Of a DNA stretch of 64,000 nt, positions 1 to 64,000 are shown one piece after another. The DNA comes from Lycocorax pyrrhopterus obiensis. Lineage: Eukaryota > Chordata > Aves > Passeriformes > Paradisaeidae. Position numbers and translations under genes: made by a program. How positions within the stretch are numbered: position 1 is the first letter of the stretch; every line of letters starts with the position of its first letter. The notes under the pieces are model-generated. The model was not told where the DNA came from. It did not search any database and saw only the letters and a program-made list of their open reading frames with translations. The stretch covers positions 52,982,432-53,046,431 of the forward strand of contig JACSVZ010000002.1 of assembly GCA_014706295.1 (NCBI GenBank). Reading direction: 5' to 3'.

Positions 1-2356
1 TGGTAGAGAACCATGATCTTCTGTGGCTGGAATTTCTGCAGGGTCCTGAAGTTCCATTCTGAAGTTAGTTATTTTGCATTGAAGCTACTTATTTCTTGAT
101 GTGGTGGTTTTATCTGTGAGGCAACAGGAAGAGTACACATTCCTCACCTTAGGGGTTTTGCTCCTGTCCTCTTCAAACATCTCTTGTCATCACATAAAAG
201 CACTTACACAAGAACTCTGAGTACCCAGCACCACTGAAAAACTGTCCCCTCCTACACTTTTGTACAAATGGATGTTTCTTACCAGCTGCAACAACTACTA
301 AAATTGTTATTAATCTTCTCTTTTCCAGTTTAAGGGAGGAAGGCACGGCTCCACTAAGTGGCAGCAGTAGGCATCATTACTGCTACCTTGCTGAATTATT
401 TTTATATTTGTGAGAGATTTAATATAAACTGGTGCTCATGTTACAATAAGAATTCATTCCTCTTTTTTACTCATAGGGTTTGATTTTATCAAATGGATAA
501 TGAATAAACTTGTGCTTAGGGAATCTACCAGTAACCTTTTCAAATACTCTCACAGGTTGATATTTTGCAGAAATTCTCATTTGAATATGAATTTTACATA
601 TGTTATTATAATATTAACTTACCAGTTGAAAGACACATCATATGGGTCCCCACGCACTACACTGGGTGCTCCTCAGATCAGTTCCACAGCTTCTCTGCAG
701 TGCCCAGGCTAATTAACCTTTTACAAACTAGGTAGACTGTATTTTACAAAATCCAAGATGCATCACTACTTATTTTATGGCTGTGTCTAGAGCATAAACT
801 GTTTCAGTTTGTACATTTGGAGAACATTGTTGAAGCACAATGTTCAAAAGTCATGCCGTGGGCTTTACATACTATAGAAGCAGGGGTTAAACTCTAAGGT
901 CCCAGTTCTGCTAATCAGTGCACACACCACTAATGCTGTTAACTTACATGCCTAAAGCAGGGAAGCTTATATTCCATTGCCAAAGATGCCAAAGCTGTCA
1001 GTAAACATATCCTCACACACTGTAAGTATAATCTTACATAACAATCTCTATTACTAATTTCAGTCATTCTTAAAAAGTCACTGATCGCATTCAGTACCAA
1101 GACATACCTAAGAGATACTGAAGTCAAATCACAGCTTGTAACAAAGTTCCTAAGCAGATTCCTGCGCTGTCCCAGCTGCATTCCTGAAAAGCTGTTACCT
1201 AAACATGATGACTCCATGTGGCATGGTGGTTGGGAACCTGTACTGCTTTGTCGACAGACTGCAGCATATGAAGTGCTGAAAACAGAAAAATTGGAGCATA
1301 CACAGTTTATTTTTGTATGCTGTTTTGATCTTGGAAAATCAGCATTAGGAAATCACATCCAACAACACTTTTTCAGTTGCTGTCTGTGGTCCATTTTGAA
1401 ACAGACTGGACACATTTTCAGTGTCATACTGCAGAATATTTACAGAATTACTTTTTCCTTACAACTCGTTAATTTTGTAAGTGGGGAACAAAGATAACCC
1501 AAACCAGTTTTCTATTTTCATACTGAAAAAATTAAAAAGTAAAATGTTCCTAAACTGTATTACTCTTCACAAAAAGAAAGGCAAGTGACCTCAGTGTTAC
1601 TATTGCTTATCATTGGCACAGAAAACTCCCCCAGGCAGCTCCACTATCTTCTTGTACCATAGCAGTTAATTAATTAGATGAAATCCTACATGCCAGAAGC
1701 TCAGGAAAAAAAACCGCATTAGTTGCGTTCTTTGTGCGTTCCAGTGACTTCTATTCAATCTCAAAGAGCCGTAACATGGCATTGTGGGGATGAGCTTCAT
1801 TTACACTGCAGTTAAAACAATATAAATCTGCTTTACATCAAAGCCTAATACAAATAAGAACCAGGGCTTGTATTTCAGGTAGAATAATATATTGGGTATT
1901 TTTCTTCTAAATTTAGTTTCAAGAGAGTAGGAACTAAACACAGCCACACACTCTTCATCTTGATAGATCCATGAAAGATATTTTCAGTCAAAAATTATTT
2001 TCAAGTTTACCAGAATTAAATTAAAAAATAGTAAAAGAGCGTGTCTTTGCAGTTCAAGGAGGATTTACAATTAGAGGAGACACAGCAGATCCTTTGTGCC
2101 TTTGTTCTCCAGGCATGACAGCTATTGTCCAGTCTGGCCTCTTGTACAAGGATGAACATCAGGCTGCACGTGGATTTATTGTCCTTTGTAGAAAAAAACT
2201 ATGTCACTGCTACCACAGGGCAGGAAGAGATTCTAATTGATTTGTAATATCCTACAGAATTATGGAGTTTTGTTTGCATGCCAAGAAAGACACCTGATGT
2301 ACCCATGGAGGCTTCATGTGGACTGCTGCTGTATTTTAACAGAAATTCAGTAATTG

Positions 2357-2489
2357 TCATAGAATCATAGAATATAAAAGGGTTGGAATGGACCTTAAAG
2401 ACCAATTGGTCCCAACCCTCTCTGCCATGGGCAAGGACACCTCTTGCTAGAGCAGGTTAATTAAGACTCTATCCAACTTGGCTTTGAAT
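2357..2489 (-). mobile_element. CR1 LINE 3'-end fragment (truncated, minus orientation)
   Basis: The plus strand begins with the reverse complement of the CR1 3' terminal repeat (agaatcatagaat). It continues as ggttggaatggaccttaaag and ctgccatgggcaaggacac, and stops after a diverged cttggctttgaa. This is the usual 5'-truncated CR1 tail of bird genomes, about 130 bp here. It is not coding. Confidence 0.88.
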
Positions 2490-3663
2490 GGGTTAATAGA
2501 ATTTGAATGGAATCATCAAATGGGTTCTAGTAAAAGGCATAGTTTCAGCCAGGTATACAGATCTCTGCTGCAGAAACTGACACCTCTGATGCACCCTAAT
2601 GATCAGCAGCTCATCACACTGGTTTTTAGTCAATATAGATTTTCCCTTCCTTTATATGTGAACAATGCTGAGAAATCCAGCTTAGTGCCAAAATGCCCTC
2701 TTGCTCATTTCTTCCTCACACATGTGCACAGTCACACACACAGGACATGAATAAAGGCTGAGCTGTGAGGTCTGGATTTCTTGAGCATGTGCATGGGTGG
2801 GTGCTACTCTTGCCACCAGCACCACCACCCCTGCTGAAGGAGAGCCAGTGCTGGGGCTCATGGACCTGTGCTCCTCCACATGGGATGAAATGCACTGCCA
2901 GCTCCAGAGGAGCTCTCAAGATTTCTCAGTCACACAGATGTACCCTTCACATTTGTTACTGATTTGTCTTGTGAAAGATACACTCACCACTTCTGTTGGA
3001 GTATCTTCCATGGATTTATATCTTTCCTTATAGAAACGGTGCCTCATATTTAAGCTTTCCCATCCTTCCCATTGTACCATGATCCCTCCTGGGGTGCTGT
3101 TTATGTAAGAAAACAGGTATGGTCAGGAAGGTGTCTGCTGACGGTGTATCTGAGGCGTGTTAATCTATCCTGGAATGTGTTAATGAAACACGCCGGAGAT
3201 ATTACAGTGATGAGCAGGAGAGAAATGGGTGTGACACTCTGAGATGCCGGAGCATCTTGCTATGTATGTGCTGTCAACACAGTGCAGACCCAGCATATGC
3301 TATTAAGAAATCATCCTTGCAGTTGCATTTCATCCCTATAATGCAGTAATTATACCTAGAAGCAAGGTATGTGTAAGTAGCATACACACTGCTTTTGTCT
3401 CTCTGTTTGACCAGACATTTCCTATAGTGAGGAATAAGCTCACAGGCTCTCAAGGCAGGAGAACATGGGGGCTCTGGTCATGCACACCTGCGAGGAGAAC
3501 CTCAAGTTTCAGACATGTACCCTGAAAAATTGAATAAAAGCAGTGGAAGGGCCTGAATGCAATAGTTGGAAAGGACACGATCCTGGAACTGCAATTTCTG
3601 AAATTAGTGGGCTTTGACAATGCCAGTTTCCACCCACTCTTACATACATCCTCTAAGAAATAA

Positions 3664-3713
3664 TTTATTTGTAATAGACAGTCCACACAATGCCATAACA
3701 AAGTGATTTTATT
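3664..3713 (-). terminator. Candidate HECW1 polyadenylation signals (two AATAAA)
   Basis: On the minus strand AATAAA occurs at 3713-3708 and again at 3669-3664. The first is followed within about 15-35 nt by a GT-rich stretch containing TTATGGCATTGTGTGG, the arrangement expected for a cleavage site and downstream element. Competing AATAAA sites lie at 8337-8332, 8303-8298, 6047-6042, 2180-2175 and 1311-1306, so the assignment is an inference. Confidence 0.35.
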
Positions 3714-6700
3714 GACATTCCTCTATAGTGATATGGTTGAATAGAAAGCACAGCCTGAGTATCATGTGACATTTTTCTGTCAATATAAGCAAAATCAGTC
3801 CAATAATGAGGACCTTTCCTGCCATTGACTTTATGTAGTCTTTAACAAAAACCGTAACAGACATTTCCGTTAGATAAATCGGAAGCTGCAGGGAATTTGG
3901 CTAACGGTACAATATTTACTATACCTAGTATCTACTATCTACAGGCATCTGTTTTTCTACTGGAACAAAAGAACTACATGACTCACTAGTGAGAAAGTAA
4001 CAATCCAATCTTTTGGACCTTGATAACTGGAAAACCTATCCCAGATTTAGTATATTGCAGTAGTTTTATCTTTTAATAATGAACACTGAGGTACAGCAAG
4101 AATAATAAAAAAGCACCGCATTTGTTGTAGAAAGATCTGTTGGTCTGCATTTGACTGAAAGTGTTTAATCTTGACTGGGAAGCCCTATTAATATTACTAT
4201 GGAGACAGGGCAAATATCATTTCAACAGAAATTAAACAGATCTCCAGTCAAATTTGTCCTTCTGAAATTCCATAGACTGTCAAAGGATTAATAGTGAAGG
4301 ACGAGTTTAACTCATCCCCTGTGCGTTTATATTTTACCTTATTTCAGTTTCAATTTACATGTTCAAACTCAGTATCCTGTTGTTTCCAACTAGAGGTATG
4401 TCAACTATTTGTTACAGTGAAACTAGAACAACAAAACACAATCCCAACAAACACTCCCCTCCCCACAGGCCATCTCTCAGACTAGACTACGAACTCAAAC
4501 CTCAGCTACAGTTCATTCAAAAATTCATGGGCACTTGAGCAAACTGGGTGTAAAAAGTCCCCTGTGTCAGACCTGTACAAAACTCATGATTTCTCCATTA
4601 GATGTTAGATGTAGTTTGGACCACTCACTTCTTGCCCTGTGATAGCCATGGATCTCTCTGGAACATGAAAGTCAAGTTTTGAATGTGCACAGACTGAAAC
4701 TGAATGCTCATGAAACTTATTGCAGACTGAAGTGACAGCAATTGTAAGGTTTAGACCTGATGCTGTTAACACTAAGATACAGATGTTAATACTGGATCAA
4801 ATCCTGCATAGCTGATGTGGTTGAACAGCCAGTGAGACTACTTCAAGGTGGAAGACCTACTGATGATTTAAAATACCTATTTCCATTCTCTTATTATTAA
4901 TGCTAGTAGGGCAACAGGATTTCAAAAACAGAAATATCCCCTTCCCTCCCTCTTCCATTAATACCATCATGACAATCATTTTGAGAAACATATGGACCTT
5001 CTAAAACCATTGCCAGTATTCATTTCTCCAACTGAAAACTAGAATTCATGAAAGGTGTCAGATTGGCTCTTCCATTTTTCACTTGCATTTTAAAAATCTA
5101 CAGATGCTGATAGTGTATCTTAATCTAGCCACCACCATATCCAGCCACCACCAGGTTTAAAGGAAACTGAGGTGAAAGAGCTGAAAAGGTTATTTCACTG
5201 TAAGTCTGCCCTATGGAATATCTTGTAGTCTTTCCTGTGGGGAAACAATGACACCAGAATTTCTGTAATCAAGTCAGTGTTTTACAAATGAAGATGCAGA
5301 CCTGGGGAGTAACAGCACTTGAATCAGAAGATGAACAAGGAAGGGTACATCTTGCCTATGCACAACAACAAAGTCAATTAATTGCATAATGGGCAGGTTA
5401 AATAACAGGCCAAGGGAGGTAGGTTCCTCCCTCTCTCCTGTCAGCATCATTCACTGCCTCACTCTGACACTGCAATGCCACTTCAGATGCACAGCTTCCC
5501 CTTCACTCCAGGCTGGGACTGGATCCTGCCCACGGCATGACGCAAGGAAGGGAGAAACACTGTGAAGCGTTGATCCGGATATCCTAAAGATCAGGTTGCA
5601 GTTTGAAAACCTATTGGGGTAGGACACTTGGGAAGAAAGAGGGATAGGGCTGGAATGGCAGAATGCAAGAAAAGCCACATATGGCATTTTCTTTCTCTTT
5701 GTTTTATGAAAACAGTCAACTGTCTCTATTCCTGGCCTTAGATCCAAAAAACTTGCAAGGAAATCTGCATGACTTTGTCAACTCAGAAAGCAACTTTTAA
5801 AAAATATTAGGCTATGTGCTTGAAAGACAACTTGGATCAAGGATTTTGATGGGAAGTAGCTGGCTATGCTCTGTGTTTCCCAGAGGAGGAACACACAAGG
5901 TGCTTGAGATGGCATCTGCCAAACATAATCTAGTTTAGTGTGTGAGGAGTGCCAGAAAATGTTGTGAAGAAGAATTTCAGGAGAAAGCCTTCTGTGTTTC
6001 ATTTAGTGGAGCTTGATGCTGTCTCTGAAATACAAACATCTTTTATTATGCTACAAAAAATAGTTTCACTTTTCCATAATAAAATATAGTTTTAAAATAC
6101 TTAAAAAAATTTAACTATACAGCATTGTAAAGATTGGATTTTTTTTTCCATTTTTTTACTATGTTAATGAGACAGCTCTTGATTTTCCTTGGCCAAACAT
6201 GGACCAACCAGTTGGATGCTTCTCTTTCTTTTTTTCTAATGTTGGAAGACATCCAACATTTGACATAGTACAGGTAAATTTATAACATCACCAGGAATAA
6301 ATTAAGAACCATACAAGAATCACTGGATTTGGGGGCCCAGAGGTGAAGAGGCAGGAATTACATACACTGGAAGATTTCATATTCAGTCTCTCCTGGTGTG
6401 ACCTGTTCTGAGGGAATTCATGTGCACATGACAGATGCTCTGAGAAAAACATTAATTTTTCCATCTCTCCTGTGCAGTGGGGCTGGCCACGTGGAAGAGA
6501 GATCATTTATGGAAACACTAAACATCATTTTCGGTGTGTGGTACAATGAAGCTGGCCTGTAGCTGCAGTCTCTGTTTGCAACTGTAATATAGCAACAACA
6601 TATTATAAAATAGATTCTCAGTAAAAGCCATACAGTAAATTAGTATAAAAGTGGCTGAAATGTCACAGAAATTGAATGAATGGGGCAATTTAAGTATTTC

Positions 6701-8645
6701 GAATTTTTTATGCACCATTAACAAAAAAGAAAAAAAACCTTTTTTTTTTGCTTAGAAATATATTTTTGGGTCCATCACCTTTCAAATACCTACTGACCTA
6801 AGAATAAAAGCAGGAGAATGATCTACAACTCTCAGAACGCAGTTTTTCAAGTGTGATGAGGTTCTGTACAACCACCATAAAAATATGTGAGAAAGCAGAG
6901 TCTAATTTTTTTCTCTGGAGAGAAAACTTAAGATGAATTAGATGTGTTAGATCTTGAACTGGTCTCCTGATTTTACAGTGATCTGAAGCATAACTAACAC
7001 AAAACTACCAGTAACAAGCCCTCAAGGGGGTGTTGTATTTCATGCAAGCTGCTAGACACTATGATGTTACCTTCTCACTTACCTTCACAAATCTCACTTG
7101 GCATTTCTTGCATCCTTTAACATATTTAGTGTCAGAAGATACTTTGTATTTCCATTTCCCAGTTAAGACAAACACTTTCAATCTGAGATTACTCTTGGAA
7201 AACAAGGGCAGCAAAGATTAATAACTAGAATGTAATCAGAGCAGTGAGGTTGACTGTAACAGCCTCAGCAAAATCCATCTGAAGACAAGCCTACTGCTGT
7301 TTTCCTTTTTTTTCCCCTGGATTCAGAGTTGGAAAGTACACCAAACTGAAGAGGGTTATGTCTGCAGTAACAAGAGCAAGATCTTTAGTTTAGTGGTACC
7401 TAGTATGACTGGAGTGCCTTTGGGCTTCCTCCAAGAGGATGTGCAACAAAATCTTAACCCCCAGAGAGTTACAGTTCCCTTCGTACCTGACAAACACCCT
7501 CATTCACTGCAGCTTCTCATTTGACAGACCCCAGACAAAAACATTCTGTCTACAACAAACCACTCTTGAGGATATGGACTACTCCACCGAACAAGAAAAG
7601 AGAAACAACAGAACTGAAAACTGCCCCCAGCAACCATAGATTAGCCCAACCTAACAGAAAATAAATGGCTTCTGACACAGGGGATGGGATTGTCTAGACT
7701 TGTCATTTGGAAAGGAACATTTTAAACATCAGAAAACAAAGATCTGGTAAACAGAACCCAAGGGTATTCATAAGAGTAGAACATTCTTCTTACTTCCCTT
7801 TTTCCTTGTCATATACAATACTAAGGTAAGGGAGCCTTGTCCTTTTTGCTACATAATAAAACATCCTTCTTGAGTGTGCACAACCTTGTGCTTCTTGTGT
7901 GGTAAACATTACAATGGAGATGCCCCTCCCAATAGCTCTGAAGTGCAAGTTCTCTCCAGTACTGGCAAGCAACAATCATAACAATCGCCGTTATGCTTTG
8001 CATTGCGTTACAGGTTGGTTTTTTTTTTTTAGTTTTTGAAGGTCTTATCTGCACCACGTATCTGGGCCAGTTCCAGCTGATGCAACTGACGTGGATCATG
8101 AGTTCACATATAAAAATTTCAGTTTTGCTCATAGGTGTCTTTCAGATGGACAATACATACAGGGTAAATAAGGATGGATGATGATATATTTGACCAGCTC
8201 CTAGTACTGGATTCAATGATTAAGAAGTAAGATGGGCTGTGATTTGATTTAGAAGATATGGGTATATAAAAGCTTGGAATGCTTGATGAGGTTTTTTTTT
8301 ATTTTTTAATCAACGTAGGTGGAAGTAAACATTTATTAACATTTGGTCAAGTGTAGTGTAACTTGCATTTGTATTTTCATTGTTATTAATGGAGGTATGT
8401 AGAGATATACAGAAACCTTGAGACAGTTGTTTTTCTATTGCATACAGACTAGCAGTCCATTGGAAACAGGATGAAAGCATGAAGGTTAGATCGTAGAGGG
8501 CTGCAGTTCTTCATGCACAGCTTTTGTTAATCTTGATTTTTGTTTTGTTTTCAAAAATAAGAACATAGGAAACCAAGATCAAATGATGGTGGACAGGAAA
8601 GGTGACATCATCAGCCATAAAAACACCAGAAGTGCCTGAACCCCC

Positions 8646-61902
<53,257 letters not shown>

Positions 61903-64000
61903 CTAGATGCATTCATAGGCAGGAACAACAAGCTCTAGTCAACAGAGGAGCTTTCTGTTGCTTTCTACTTTAAGAATCAGCACTGTTTCTGAATGATTCC
62001 AATATTTCTATCTTCAGTGTACAACAGAGTAAGAGCACAGATGAGGAACAAATAGTCTGGAGTGTTCTGAATTCACACTACAGAAATCAAATTCTCCTTA
62101 ACTTGTTCACTTACAGTGACAGATGACTTGGTGAACATGTTTTCTTTGGTTCTACTGGCAAACTATGAATATGTCTTATATGTATTATAAATCAATTTTA
62201 TACACAGAGAGAAAGAAAGAAAAGAAAAAGAAAGCATAAGGAGAAAGAATGAACCAGAAAGAGGAACAAAAGCAAAGCTAGAAAACAGGTTCTCTTAATT
62301 ATTTTAATTAGTTTTTGTTCCATCCCAGTATTTTCGATCCTTATTTCTTCATACCATTTCCATGTGTATTTGAAACAGGATGGCTTTATTGCCTGCTTTT
62401 AATCTCATCCAGCATTGTTTGCCTTTCATTTTTCTGACTCACACTCTTTTCTTTCCTCAGTTCAAGCTCCAACTTACAAATTTTACTTACTTTCTCTCTA
62501 TTTGTTAATGCATACTTTATTCTAAATTAGAAGTTAGTCATGAGTTAGTTCCTCAAAGTGACACAGGATCATTAAAGACAAGAGTTAGGGTTTAGTTTTT
62601 TGATGTCTCAAAAGACATAATCTCCAGTAGCTCACTGCAACCCAATCTTAGGCAAAATGGCTGGAGATAATTAAGAAAAATCATTAAAGTTTTAATAGAT
62701 TTATACTAAACTTTCACAAAGTTATGTGTCCCCCTCCAGTACTCAAAGTCATCTGAAGCTACATTTAGTGTATATTTTGATAGTTTAAGGAAACATCCAT
62801 CTTTACATGGAAATTCCGATAGCAGGTTTTGCAACAGCATGAATTTACTGCAGTTTTAAACCCTCTGTTTTAGACCTACATTTTACAGCTTTATTCACTT
62901 GACAGCAGGCAACTGAATGAACTTTCCATTCCAGTACTGGAGGAGTTTTACAACACCCACACGCAATAGAAAGGAAAAAAAAACCCCAACCACGAAACCC
63001 CCCAAGTTCATATAATCAAGGGATATAAGCACACATATAGAAAAACCCTGCACCTTCAATTTAATTAGATGGTAGAAAATCCCCACTGGCAAACCTCAAA
63101 GAGCAACACCAGCTGTATGCCAACAAAAGGCTACGCATTTCTTTTGCGTCTCAATACTATAAAATCACCTTAAATAAATACCAAAAAATGCCAAAGTAAT
63201 TGGAGAAAACATTGAAAGTGAAAAAGTTATGGGAATGCCTCTGGACATTTCAGTCTCCTTTCAAAGTGATTTGTCAAAGAAATGGAGGTTAAGACATACC
63301 ACGCTGTGGCTGACCTAACTATGATGGCTATAATTTCTTATGTTATTATCTTTCAAACTAGTGCATAGACAAATTTAGACATATCTATGCTGCAAAGTAT
63401 CCTTTCAACAGAGCTTGAACAACAAGGGCTGTTATCTGCTTGGCCCACAAGTAAGCAAGTCAGGTAGTGCTGCAGAAAATGAGCAAGCGCCTTTAAAATG
63501 AAAGTATGGATGTCTCTTTGGTGTTTGCCCAACACCTGGATTCCAGTTTAGCATTCCCTGTATCCTCGAGTGGCTCATACAGCTAAAGGGAAGCTTGGAG
63601 CACAGAAGGAAAGCAGGACTAGGTTTAATCACAGCTATGAGGTTTTTTTCAAGCTGAATTTCCAAAGCTTTGTGGTTTTGGCTGGGCTGGAAATACCAAG
63701 CTTCCTTGTAATATTTTGGTCTTTCCATTCCCTTCCACAAATTAAATCAGGAAGACAAAAAAAAAGTAAATTTGTTTAAAAAGAAAAGTTACCAAGCTTT
63801 TTCAAACCGCGGAGTGATATTGAGTCCAAATTTTGTTTGAGGTTAGAGCAAAAGTTCAGGCTGCTGCTAATTCTATCAGCAAGGTCTGTGTTTGCTGTTG
63901 CCTCACCTAAAATGATTCTCAGGTGTGTTTGCTGAAAAACATTTAGAATCACGAGGTTTGAAACAAAAGAGTATTTCTAAAATGAGTGCTCAAAACAAAG
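61903..64000 (-). other. HECW1 intron, upstream part (incomplete at window edge)
   Basis: The acceptor is TAG at 61903. The exon encoding WW1 and the linker segment before YQNIQR was looked for in all of this stretch and not found, so the intron extends past 64000. It contains the purine tract at 62206. Confidence 0.8.
62206..62234 (+). repeat. (GAAA)n-like purine tract
   Basis: 29 consecutive purines dominated by GAAA and GAAAA units, continuing as a mostly purine region to about 62272. It lies in the upstream intron. Confidence 0.9.

Larger units (their letters stand above)
1..8645 (-). other. HECW1 3'UTR followed by downstream intergenic sequence
   Basis: No coding exon of a neighbouring gene was recognised in these 8.6 kb on either strand. 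The upper part is HECW1 3'UTR. Its length cannot be fixed from sequence alone, although a site near 3713 would give about 4.9 kb, similar to the several-kb 3'UTR I recall for mammals. A CR1 remnant sits at 2357-2489. In mammals the next gene downstream is STK17A; none of its exons is visible here. Confidence 0.6.

Noticed and set aside
63780..64000. Possible upstream WW1 or linker exon at the window edge
   Set aside because: Minus-strand translation of this stretch shows no WW signature and nothing resembling the expected segment before YQNIQR.

Overview
The window is vertebrate, almost certainly avian, nuclear DNA. It is AT-rich and intron-dominated, with dispersed exons bounded by GT-AG splice sites. 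Two truncated CR1 retroposon tails carry the bird-type 3' end. No bacterial operon, CRISPR array, tRNA or rRNA was seen.

It holds one recognisable gene, on the minus strand: the 3' half of HECW1 (NEDL1), a NEDD4-family HECT E3 ubiquitin ligase. I could place 17 consecutive coding exons between 61902 (most 5') and 8646 (stop codon). Their phases join without a break and give 719 residues before the stop. This covers the acidic linker after WW1, the conserved mid-region, WW2, and the whole HECT domain with its catalytic Cys in the last exon. The N-terminal half (HECW_N, C2, WW1) lies beyond 64000. The choice of HECW1 over HECW2 rests on paralogue-specific residues recalled from memory, such as the segment around [17 protein letters not shown] and SYSMLYEKL near the C-terminus.

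Layout, high to low coordinate: 64000-61903 upstream intron; 61902-42805 ten exons (linker, WW2, start of HECT) with introns of 0.18-5.2 kb; 40014-39862 one HECT exon; then a 15.9 kb intron; 24006-16192 five HECT exons; a 7.4 kb intron; the terminal exon 8757-8646; then 8.6 kb of 3'UTR and downstream sequence with a plausible poly(A) site near 3713.

The most notable non-annotated signals are: a 183-nt intron (49865-50047) whose length is a multiple of three and which is open in the exon frame, so its retention would add 61 residues; a 22-bp hairpin at 61456-61506; an 18-bp tandem repeat with canonical CACGTG boxes at 41367-41417; and a smaller 12-bp hairpin at 34188-34215. I found no second gene and no clearly novel system.
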